A stretch of 31,909 bases of DNA from the NCBI GenBank assembly GCA_027579435.1, contig JANBPK010000250.1, forward strand, positions 1-31,909, given 5' to 3'. The notes under the pieces are model-generated. The model was not told where the DNA came from. It searched no databases and was given only the letters and a program-made list of their open reading frames with translations. Source of the stretch: Candolleomyces eurysporus. Its lineage: Eukaryota; Basidiomycota; Agaricomycetes; Agaricales; Psathyrellaceae. Below, piece after piece: positions 18,559-27,699 of this stretch (its first letter is position 1; every line of letters starts with the position of its first letter). Made by a program: the position numbers and the translations under genes.

Positions 18559-20556
18559 TCAAAGTTCACGACTATGTGTATCTGCCTTGGGTCGAAGCAC
18601 GTCGTCGGGTAAAAGATTCCTGTTGAATCGATTACGAAGGAGCCACGTCCAGCTTGGTACGTTCCAATCGGCTTTCTTGCAGTGACGCAAAATGGAATTC
18701 CGCCAAAGTTTGCATTTTGGGCTGCACTGGTACCAATGGCACTGGAAAAGGAGGTCAGTATGCCATTTAAACAGAGGTATGAGGCACACTGTACCTGCTC
18801 ATGGAGACTGTAAAAAAAAAGCCTAATAGTGCGCTCTGAATGCGAAAGACACTCCGACGCCCACCAGTCAACAGAGGATAGGGCGAAATTGAATTGGGAG
18901 GTATACCGCCAGATATCAGGCATGAATAGGTTGAAAAAGAAATGAAGGAATTTCTGCTGGTCTAACGGATGGCATGCCGGTAAAACTTTGTCTGAAACAC
19001 AGGGTCAGCTGCAAGCCAATCGGATTAACATGATGAACACGTGTACTCACGCGTACAGATATCGAAGTACCTGCCCCAGAGGAACTCTGCACACTGCATA
19101 TCCCCAACATAAAGTGGCCCGAAGCGGTCCTTACTGCCCAGAAGGTCGTACAAGGATTTATGGTAAGGTCTATATGGTGTTTCCAAGTCGTCGGAAGCAG
19201 GCACATCGATCAAGGAGTGTAGGTCCCCAAGCACATACTCGGCATCGCCGTTGTCTGTCTGAAGTAGTAGGTTGACAAGGAAAGCAGCAGGGGCAGTGCT
19301 CATCCGTTTGAACAGATTGATCCATCCGAGGTGTTGTCCCTTGATAATCCAAAGCCATTTCACAGCCAGTACAGGATTCGCGGTCGACTGTAAGATATGG
19401 GTGTAAAACGCGTCAAGTTGTGAGAACGGGTTGGTCCCTGAGCTTGGTTTCACTTCCAAAACCTGGTTAAGGAGTGTACATGGACTGCCGTGGCGAGAGT
19501 TGGTGATATATCGAACGACGACAGCCGCATAAATGAATTGGCCGGAGGCCTGGTCGAGTAAAGTGGCGAGGATATCTTCAGAAGGCCATGATGGGCTGAG
19601 GTTGTAGCGACGCCGGATCTCACTGAACTTGGCTTGGAGGAACAATACGATGTCGGTGTTGGGGTTGTATTTCTCGTCTAAGATGAGATTGGGGGCAAAC
19701 GAAGACTTGTGGCTTTCGTTGCCGAAGAACTCCCGGAAAACACGTTCTGGGCGGCTGGCGATGACGATTCGGAAGGGAAATGCGGGGTCGAGGGCGGCTT
19801 CTCGCAGGACTTGTAAAATCTCTAACTGGTCATCGGCCTTCTCTCGCTCCATTGACTTTCCAGTACGTGAAGCGACATGAGAGTCGAAAAACTGCTCTGC
19901 CTCGCACTCATCAAGCCCATCGACCAACACGACGCCTGGCACGTTCGATTCGATCGCGACCTGTCGCAGCGGCGTGAGGATGAGCGCCTCCATTTGGACC
20001 CGAAGATTCTTCTTGAATAAAAGGGGTTTATCACGTATAGCCTGTGCCACCGGATCCTTGAGCGCTGGTAGGTGCTCTGTGAGTTGATATGCCAGGGTAG
20101 GGATGAAAGCCGTCTTCCTTCGACGGTCCGGGGATGCGTAGGAAGCGAAAAAGAAGGTCACGGCAAGGACCCCGTCCTGCTTGCACGTGTCTGCCACCGA
20201 CCCCATAATGGCGGATTTTCCAGTGCCTGCAGGACCTGTGACCCATTTTATCTTTACCGTCTTCTGCGTTGGGTCTGAGTCGCCATGGACGATCCAGCTG
20301 TAAATCTCGCCTTGAACAGCAACTCGAGTTTCTGGATGGCATTTGGGTGCGTCGCAGCGTTCGGCCGAGTCGTGCAAGGCCCCTGGCGCGATTTGAGATG
20401 CTAAGTCTGGGATTGGACCTGGTAGATTGAGCAGGAGTATGGCATATTAGTGAAAGAGTGCTCACCGTTGAGAGGATCGCCAGCGGGAGGTGCTGCGTTA
20501 ATCACATTGAGGTCTTTGAAAGAGAAGTCATGAGCTCCGCTGAGAAAGCTGGTCAT
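18559..20556 (-). CDS. NACHT NLR copy E, intact (608 aa)
   Basis: Exons are 20466-20556, 19051-20406, 18795-18991 and 18559-18741. Introns are 59, 59 and 53 nt and all junctions are in phase. The N-terminus is MTSFLSGAHDFSFKDLNVIN. Walker A is GPAGTGKSAIMG, Walker B is GVVLVDGLDECE, and ASRPERVF is followed by YHKSLYDLL. The linker between Walker B and ASRP is shorter than in B and C and reads SHVASRTGKSMEREKADDQ, a variant shared with F. The variable patch after KWLWIIKG is QHLGWINLFKRMSTA. The intron 2 acceptor is shifted by loss of two bases (TTTCAG) yet the phase is kept. Intron 3 has lost two bases and, if retained, reads through in another frame to 18549. The tail ends NRNLLPDDVLRPKADTHSREL. 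No repeat domain follows. By family this should be an ATP-dependent oligomerising immune-type switch; its trigger is unknown. Confidence 0.9.
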
Positions 20557-20596
20557 TGTCGACGACAGGGAAGGGAAGGTTGAGGGAACGTCATGT

Positions 20597-20604
20597 CTTC
20601 TATT
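20597..20604 (-). promoter_or_regulatory. Altered TATA-like element of copy E
   Basis: At the place where other copies read AATAAAAG, the minus strand reads AATAGAAG, 41 nt before the start codon. Part of the neighbouring 5' leader (the GTGGCAAGCTGTT segment on plus) is also missing. Whether expression is reduced cannot be told from sequence. Confidence 0.3.
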
Positions 20605-20829
20605 CCCAGAGTGAGCGCTCAAAAGGCTGTGTCTCTATCAGTGTGGTTTCTGACTTGGAAAGTCATGCAACTGTAATTCGAGCTGACCCCTTCAGGTTTG
20701 ATGTGTTTTACGGCCTACGGAGACAGATCGCCGTAGTAGCCCTAAGCTATGGTTCTGATTGGCCAACGGGAACCAAATCCCGGCGCTAGTACTTCCAGCA
20801 ACTCTCAGAGGCAGACAACTTTGCCTTTG

Positions 20830-21962
20830 TCGAATCAGCATGAAAGCCAACTTGCTCAATGTCTCGGACAGTTAGCCTTAACTCTAGTCGACGCTAGCGG
20901 GAGGTTCGCGTCAACTCAACCAAGCCAGGAGCTTGAGCCGTCGATCGCATAGCCTGGTTCTCTCATCTCAGCCAGTCGCGATCCCCCCTCCCGTTGACTC
21001 TATCCCCGCAATCTTGCATATTGTCATCAATGATCCGCAAACGGTGGTCCTCACTCCCCCACAACGACTATAGGAGCACCTCCACTGCCATTAAAACAGA
21101 TTTCGCTTGCCCTGCTGCCCATCCGTCCACTTGGGCACCTCCGAGCACCTAGAACAGTGGGGACGCGCCGCTGAGTCCGTCTTCCACTAGCCCGATGCTC
21201 ACGACATTTGGGTTTCCTCAGACCAATGGCCCCCTTTCCGTTCTACTTTCCCAGCAACAAATGGACATGAGCATAGTCACCATCATCACGGCCAGGCGAG
21301 AACGAGGACGATGTCATCGTACTATCCTTCCCTCCCCTCTCCAGTCCCCCACCTCGTCTTACCTTCTTACTCAGCATGCACTCCCATCCCGAGCTGGAGC
21401 CTTCCTCTCCCTTACTCCCACATCTCACCCGCTGCCGCGGCACAACATAAGCGACGACACCTTCGAAATCACTCCCGCAACCTCTCAGCATTCTCCCCGG
21501 TTCGTTTTTGCCCACAGCTTTATCTGAAGACCCTTATCATGGTGCCAGGCACGAGACGTCCATCTTCGTCCTCCTTTGACCCCGCTCAGACAGGGATCCA
21601 AGTTCTGTGGATGTTCACCTCCTTTGTTGTCCCCGGAAGATAGCTTGGGCTCCGCCGGTCCAACGACAAATGGATCAGCGATTGCTGCATACTCAACCGA
21701 CGCCTATACCCATCTCTCCGTGGACTCTGATTTCCGGTTTCCCTGAGACCGCTATACCACTTCTCTCGCTTTCGGTTTCCCTGTTACTATCCATGGAGGT
21801 GCATATCCATGCTCACGGTTAAAACGGCTGTGCTGCGGGAGCACCGGGGAAGCAAATGGAATACAGCGACGGTGTAGCCCTCAAAACAGCGTGTATTCAT
21901 TTGGCACAATCCCTTTGAGCGTGGTTGTGGGTGTGGACAGATTGGGTCGCTTTCGTGTTTAA
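20830..21962 (+). pseudogene. Pro/Ser/His-rich gene relic, spacer E-F
   Basis: Decayed relic, shorter than in A-B or C-D. Traces are TLVDASGRFASTQPSQELE at about 20875-20940 and FGFPQTNGPLSV at about 21207-21245. HEHSHHHGQARTRTMSSYYP lies at about 21265-21330 (frame varies) and HNISDDTFEITPATSQHSP near 21440-21500. A DPAQTGIQVLWMFTSF stretch lies near 21577-21630, and ISPWTLISGFPETAIP near 21710-21760. The end at about 21962 joins the CBP80 relic directly (CGCTTTCGTGTTTA on plus, then ATATATCCTG). The His-rich piece is the clue to a metal-transporter ancestry. Confidence 0.45.
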
Positions 21963-22760
21963 TATATCCTGACGTGGTAAGGATGGGAGGTACTTTTGCA
22001 TTCGAAGGTGGTTTTAGACCCGTTTTCAGGGATTGTATATTTATCTGGACTTCACATGGTTCAGGGAGTTTTTTTAGATACGTTCATGATAGGCCAATCG
22101 AATTTCGAATTTGCTAGCGCGGCGCTTATTCACGCGGTTGAGATGTTGAACAGTCAAAGCACAGTTGGGTATCCTGTCAAGAATCAAGATTATATCAGCA
22201 CTCATTTCGGTCCAGGAATCAAGGCTCAGACTTACCATTTCCTCCACACCCATTGGAAGCCAAAGTTACTCATCTGGAAAGCCAACTATTCAGCGAAATG
22301 CCGAGCAGCTTCCACAATCCAACCCATACGATAGCAAGGCGTACAACCGTAGACTTTCCAACGGCTGGGCCTACAGTTGACGGTAAGAGTTTGCAGATCC
22401 CCGTGATCAAGCCGACGTAGCATGTCGATCTTTTCAAGGATTGGGGAGGATGAGATACGTTCCCAAAGCAGTCTGAGTCTATAGACCACGCAGAATATCA
22501 GCAAAATTCAACAACCTGAAAAAGAACAATCTCCTCACCACCTCAATAATCATACTTTCGAGCTGCCAATCTTTCCCTGGCACAGGCTCAGCGTTCACTG
22601 TCGAGCCAGGTTTGGGCTTGAACGTCGAAGGTAAATTCCACTTGAGGTACTCCAGCAACACCTGGGTAGGTACTCCAGCAACACCTGGGTTCATTTCTTT
22701 CTATCAACTTCAGAAACCTCGACAATATCCAGGAGCTAGGGTGAAACGGCCCTTCAAACC
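21963..22760 (-). pseudogene. Nuclear cap-binding protein subunit 1 (CBP80) relic, spacer E-F
   Basis: Second and in places better-preserved CBP80 fragment. In minus-strand order: VLLEYLKWNLPSTFKPKPG and VPGKDWQLESMIIEVV (about 22539-22695), then an intron 22489-22538 (donor GTGAGG, acceptor CTATAG). Next is CYVGLITGICKLLPSTVGPA followed by VGKST (about 22365-22440). A frame change leads to DVEAARRFAEW-like IVEAARHFAE and SNFGFQWVWRKW (about 22240-22330). A second intron runs at about 22179-22240 (GTAAGTCTGA to TTGACAG). WIPNCALTVQ and RRASKFEIRLAYHERI follow (about 22085-22178), and then a stop. IPENGSKTTFE starts the MIF4G-like part, which is cut at 21963. Stops and frameshifts make it non-functional. 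It lines up with the D-E relic, so both derive from one captured copy. Confidence 0.75.
22645..22690. repeat. Perfect 23-bp tandem duplication
   Basis: The unit starting AGGTACTCCAGCAACACC occupies 22645-22667 and is repeated exactly at 22668-22690. It lies inside the CBP80 relic and is absent from the D-E relic, so it arose after the two copies separated. Confidence 0.9.
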
Positions 22761-22839
22761 TTGGGTGATATGGCGTTCGAAGCGAGTAAAGAGTAAATCA
22801 GAAGAGGAAGAACGAAAGAGAGGAAACGCCCAGTGTTAG

Positions 22840-23225
22840 TATACCTGACCTATGGTTTCGACCGACCAACTCGCGGTCGTATGTACGTGTATCATAAGAT
22901 GGCATAGCCCTCTCCTTACTTGCTTTGATTCGNTATGAAAAAAAATCACTATACCTCATAGTCGGATGTTACTCACTTAAGTTAGATCTCAAGTTTCACA
23001 TTCTGTGCCCATGGTGGGATAGACAATGCCTAGCAAATGAGAGCTTCATTTTTGAGGGTTTATTACCACTCTCTCGGAACGGGACAATTGAGGAGATAGT
23101 GGTGTCTCTAAGACCTGGCTGGGACAAGATATATAGCAAGATGATTTACTCTACCATAGCATACGGGTTCCTGTGGGTTCACTATGTACATTCGGGCTGT
23201 TAAATATATATTTGTAGCATCGAAG
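22840..23225. repeat. 3' flanking module of copy F
   Basis: Downstream flank nearly collinear with that of copy E, including the GGCATAGCCCTCTCCTTACT segment, an N at 22933 near an A run, and ACTCTCTCGGAACGGGACAA. No gene is seen. Confidence 0.55.
23059..23064 (-). terminator. Possible polyadenylation signal of copy F
   Basis: AATAAA on the minus strand about 160 nt beyond the copy F stop, matching the site behind E. Confidence 0.3.
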
Positions 23226-25252
23226 CTAATGTGGGTCAAGGTTCCGACTATGTGTATCTCCCTTGTGTTGAAGCGAGTTGCTGGGGTAAAGATACCTGTT
23301 AAATCGATTACGAAGGAGCCATGTCCGGCTTGGTACTTCCCAATTAGCTTTCTTGCAGTGATGCAAAATGGAATTCCGCCAAAGTTTGCATGCCGGGCTG
23401 CACCGGTACCAATGGCACTGAGAAAGGAGGTCAGTATGTCATTTAAACAGGAGGATGAGGGTCACACTGTACCTGATAATGGACATCGCGGAACATCCAC
23501 CTGATACTGATCTCTGAATACGAAACACACTCCGATGCCCACCAGTCAACAGTGGATGGGGCAAAATCAAGTTGGGAGGTAAACTGCAAGATATAAGGCA
23601 TGTCCAGCTTGAAAAAGAAATGAAGGAATTTCTGCTGGTCTGACGGATGGTGTGCCGGTGACGGTAAACCTTTGTCTGTGAAACACGGTGTCAGTAGCTG
23701 CTGTGAGCCGATCATATTTACATGATGAACATGTGTACTCACGCGTACAATCAGAAAACCTGCCCAAGAGAAACTCCGCAAACTGCATATCCCCAACAAA
23801 AATTGGTCCGCAGCGGTCCTCGCTTCTCAGAAAGTCGTACAAGGATTTATGGTAGGGTTTATATGGTGTCTCCAAGTCGTCAGAAGGAGGTACATCAATC
23901 AGGGAATGCAGGTCTCCAAGGACATACTCTGCATTGCTGTCGTCTGTTTGAAGTAACAGATTGAGAAGGAATGCGGCAGGATGCTTCTCCAGCCATCCAA
24001 AGAGATCAAGACTTCGTACAGGCAGGTCTCCCCTGATAGTCCAAAGCCACTTCACAGAGAGTGTAGGATCTGGGGTTGACTGTAAGATATGGGCGTAGAA
24101 GGCGTCAAGGTGGGAGAACGGGTTTCTCCCTGGGCTCCTTGGCTTCACTTCCAATACCCGGTCGAGGAGTGAATGGGGACTCCCGGGACGAGAGGTGGTG
24201 ATATATCGAATGACGGTAGCCGCATAAATGAATTGGCCAGAGGCCTGGTCGAGCAAAATGGCGAGAATCTCCGGGGAAGGCCATGATGGGCTGAGATTGT
24301 AGCGACGCTGAATTTCACTGAACTTCGCTTGGAGGAACAAAGCGATGTCGGCGTTGGGGTTGTACTTCTCGTCCAGAACGAGAGGGGGAGCGAACGATGA
24401 CCTGTGGCTTTCGTTGTTGAAGAACTCCCGAAAAACACGTTCTGGGCGGCTGGCGATGACGATTCGGAAGGGAAATACGGGGTCAAGGGCGGCTTACCGC
24501 AGGACTTGTAAAATCTCTAACTGGTCTTCGCCCTTCCCTCGCTCCATTGAGTTTCCAGTGCGTGAAGCGACACGAGAGTCGAAGAACTGCTCTGCCTCGC
24601 ACTCATCGAGCCCATCGACCAGCACGACGCCTGGTGCGTTCGATTCGACCGTGACCTGTCGCAGCGGCGTGAGGATGAGTGCCTCCATCTGGACCCGAAG
24701 GTTCTTCTTGAATAGAAGGGGCTTATCCCGTATAGCCTGCGCCACGGGATCCTTAAGCGCCGGTAGGTGCTCTGTGAGTTGATATGCCAGGGTGGGAATG
24801 AAAGCTGTCTTCCTTCGACGGTCTGCGGATGCGTAAGAAGCGAAAAAGAATGTCACGGCGGGAATCCCATTCTGCTTGCATGTGTCTGCCACCGACCCCA
24901 TAATGGCGGATTTTCCAGTGCCCGCAGGACCTGTGACCCATTTTATTTTCACCGTCTTCTGTGCTGGGTCTGCCAGCGGTCCACCATGGACGATCCAGCT
25001 ATATATCTCGTCTTGAACTGCGACTCGAGTCTCTGGATGGCACTTTGGTGCGTCGCATCGTTCGTCTGAGTCGTGCAAGGCGCCTACTGCGATTCGAGAT
25101 GCTAGATCTGGGACAGGGGGTGGTAAATTGAGCAGGAGCTCGGCAGATGCAAAGCGCTCACCGTTGAGAGGATCACCAGTGGGAGGTGCTGCGTTAATCA
25201 CATTGAGGTCTTTGAAAGAGAAATCATGAGCTCCGCTAAGAAGGCCGGTCAT
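23226..25252 (-). pseudogene. NACHT NLR copy F, in-frame stop inside NACHT
   Basis: Exons are 25162-25252, 23743-25107, 23473-23675 and 23226-23417. Introns are 54, 67 and 55 nt, all in phase for a 616-residue product. Codon 235 is TAA (24494-24496): the CTGCGAGAAGCC of other copies reads CTGCGGTAAGCC here, a two-base change. The stop falls between Walker B (GVVLVDGLDECE) and ASRPERVF, so a terminated product would hold only half of NACHT. The same change creates GGTAAG, a plausible splice donor, so altered splicing is an alternative. Everything downstream is still open, which suggests recent loss. Intron 1 has no stop and a length divisible by three, so retention would simply add 18 residues. 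Exon 3 carries two extra codons (LPSPAHHPSDQQK), and the tail ends THSRNLDPH. The nearest relative is E (shared exon 1 type and VASRTG segment). Confidence 0.8.
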
Positions 25253-25307
25253 TGTCGATGACAGGGAAGGGAACGTTGAGGGAACCTCTTCCGTGGCAAA
25301 CTGCTGT

Positions 25308-25315
25308 CTTTTATT
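25308..25315 (-). promoter_or_regulatory. TATA-like element of copy F
   Basis: The minus strand reads AATAAAAG 56 nt upstream of the copy F start codon. It is retained although the gene carries a stop, consistent with recent inactivation. Confidence 0.4.
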
Positions 25316-25599
25316 CCCAGAGGAAGCACTCAAAAGGCTGTGCCTGCTCTAGTAGGAGTGCACGGTGTGGTTTCTGACTTTGGGAGTCATGCACCCGCGA
25401 TTTGAGCTGACGCCTTCTGGTTTGATATGTTTTATGGCCTGCAGAATGTTTGAGAATTGAGGCGAGAACCTGAAAGTCGGTAGAAAAGACAGATCGCTCT
25501 TTGGTATGTTTTGATCGGCCAACTATGGGGATCAAATCCCGGCGCGGCGTTTGTCCAGCTCTTTCCAGAAGCAGACACAACTTTGCCTTCATCAACCAC

Positions 25600-26520
25600 G
25601 CTCAATCGCCCGAACAGTCAAGCTCAACTCTAGTCAATGCTAGCGGGAAGTTTGCGTCAACTCAACCCAGGAGCTTGAGCTGTCGATTGCATAGCCTGGT
25701 GAGCACGTTCTTTCACCTCCTGCGCTTTCTCATTTCAGTAACCAGAAGGCTCTCCTCTGTCTATGTCACCAGCCCAACCAATCCACCAGCGCAAGTCCAG
25801 CCAGTCACGATAGCCCCCCCCGCCGACCCCGTCGCCGCATTCTCAGATATTGTGATCCATGGTTCCCATTCGCCCAGAGGGNCGCCTCCACTGCCACGAA
25901 AACGAATTTTGCTTGCCCCGCCACCGATCCGTCCGTTTCAGCACTCCCAAAGCACTTTGAGCAGCGGAGACGCGCTATTGAGTCCGTCTTCTGCTAGCCC
26001 AATACCCACGACGTCTGAGGGAACTCAGACGAACGGTGGTTCCACTTTCCAAAGCGACGAATGACATAGGGATAGTCAACATCAACGTCACGGTCCAGGC
26101 AGGAATGAGGACTATGGCATCCCACTATCCTTCCCTCCCCTCCCCTCTCTCGCTCCCAAATTTCGATGAAGGGCCGCCGTACCCCACCTTCGCCCTGCCT
26201 TCTTCAACAACCTTGCCCAGCATGACTCCCGTCTCGAGCTGAAACCTTCCTTGAGCGTGCATCTTCTCGGCATTCTGACCCCGCTCGGACAGGGATTCAA
26301 GCTCGGTGGACATCCACCTCCTCTGTTGTCCTTGGAAGATAGCTCGGGCTCTGGTCCAGCAACGAATGGATCAGCGATTAGAGACGGGCTCCAGCGTTTT
26401 TTAGAACGGCGAGGAGGGGGCACCATCACAAACATTTTTAATTGCGCAACTTCTTTCNTTTTCTTTTTTTTTGAAGCCTGGGAGTGCGTCGGCGCCTCTA
26501 TCCATATAATTTTCACATTG
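25600..26520 (+). pseudogene. Pro/Ser/His-rich gene relic, spacer F-G
   Basis: Decayed relic with VYVTSPTNPPAQVQPVTIAP at about 25762-25820, PPLPRKRILLAPPPIRPFQH at about 25884-25945, MASHYPSLPSPLSLPNFDEG at 26111-26170 and LGQGFKLGGHPPPLLSLEDS near 26283-26345. It ends in a T-rich stretch. N at 25882 and 26458 lie beside G and T runs. The part corresponding to PISAFPETAKP and the His-rich HSHGHAHG loop is missing, so this copy is truncated on its 3' side. Confidence 0.45.
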
Positions 26521-27370
26521 GAGTAACGCCTTCCAGAAGTACTTATTCCCGTCATGCATGGATTTGAAGATCTCCTCCATCTGCTTTCCGGGCTCCTTGA
26601 TCCCATTTTCCATCCCCTCTCACTTCAGTGGCTCTGTAGCTCTCCTCACACCGTTGGTAGATGGAGATGAATTCAAAGGACAAGCCGATTACTTTGGATA
26701 GTCTGAATGGTGACGAGGTTCAATTTGTCTTTCTCGACGATGTCGTAGAGTGTAAAGGACACCAAGAAGTCTTTCAATACTACGTAGAGGTTATTCAGGA
26801 GAGCCGGAATGGCATTCGCGGCGCTTCACTCGTCACAGCATTTCCCTTGGGCCCTTTCTCTACAAGGGATCCTCATTCTCTGGATCCAGGTTCCAAGAAC
26901 GCGAGAGACATGTTGCTCTAGTCGTAGCCGAATCCCTTCCCTTCTATAGCATGCCGTTGGAAAAAATATCAGCACTGCTGGCCCTCGTGAAGATGTAGGA
27001 CACCGAGGTTGTCGCCGCCGCAGAGACTGAGCATATCAAGGTGGGAGGCCAGTCGAGACTGCATCGTGGGTGGAGACGTACTTGAAAGTGATAATGACTA
27101 TGTCGACGCGGGCTTGCATGTAGTCGTACTCCTACAGAATGCTAAAACAAAGAGCTGATTGCGTGCANTTTTTTTGCAAGTCGCCTTGCGCGATCCCCAA
27201 TCGCAAATTTGGTACTCCCAGTGAGACCATCTGGGCTTCCGTGTTCTTGCAGTAGCCGAGGGAGAGCGCCCAATTCCAGATGCCCTAACCTATGCCAGTT
27301 CAAGCGACAGCTGGACCTGCGATCAATTGAATGAATCTTATGTTTGCATATGGAAAGGACATACATATGT
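26521..27370. other. Segment unique to spacer F-G, unrecognised coding traces
   Basis: About 850 bp without a clear counterpart in the other spacers. On minus, 26401-26613 is open as MENGIKEPGKQMEEIFKSMH onward, and just upstream another frame reads VIGLSFEFISIYQRCEESYR (about 26625-26700). On plus, 26661-26921 is open as MEMNSKDKPITLDSLNGDEV onward and ends at ARDMLL. A segment at about 26920-26950 (GTCGTAGCCGAATCCCTTCC) matches 8300-8325 in spacer B-C, so part of this is shared relic material. I do not recognise the proteins and cannot decide which strand was coding. An N at 27168 lies next to a T run. Confidence 0.3.
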
Positions 27371-27699
27371 ACATGCTTTGTTAAGTGGTAGCCCTCTACT
27401 TGCTTGCTGTCGTTCGTATGAACAATCACTATACCTTAGAGAATATTACTTAGTCAAATCGTATGAAGTCTGCCAGCCTGTGCCCATGATGGGATAGACG
27501 ATATGTTGCAAAACGAAAATTCTATGGTTTTTACTACTCTCTCAGTATGGGACAAATGAAGGAGGTCGAGTTGTTTCCTAGAACTAGCTGAGACAGGATA
27601 GCAAGACAATTTACTATACTATGGCGATGCGCTCCTGTGGGTTCACGATGCACATTCAGGCTCTTCAATGTATAGTTATATTCTCAAAGCTAATGCGGG
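27370..27699. repeat. 3' flanking module of copy G
   Basis: Downstream flank related to those of C, E and F (GGGATAGACGATATG, CTCTCAGTATGGGACAAATG, GCTCCTGTGGGTTCACGATG). It is more diverged and lacks the AATAAA. Confidence 0.5.

Noticed and set aside
22645..22690. CRISPR or satellite array
   Set aside because: Only two adjacent 23-bp units without spacers; a simple local duplication.
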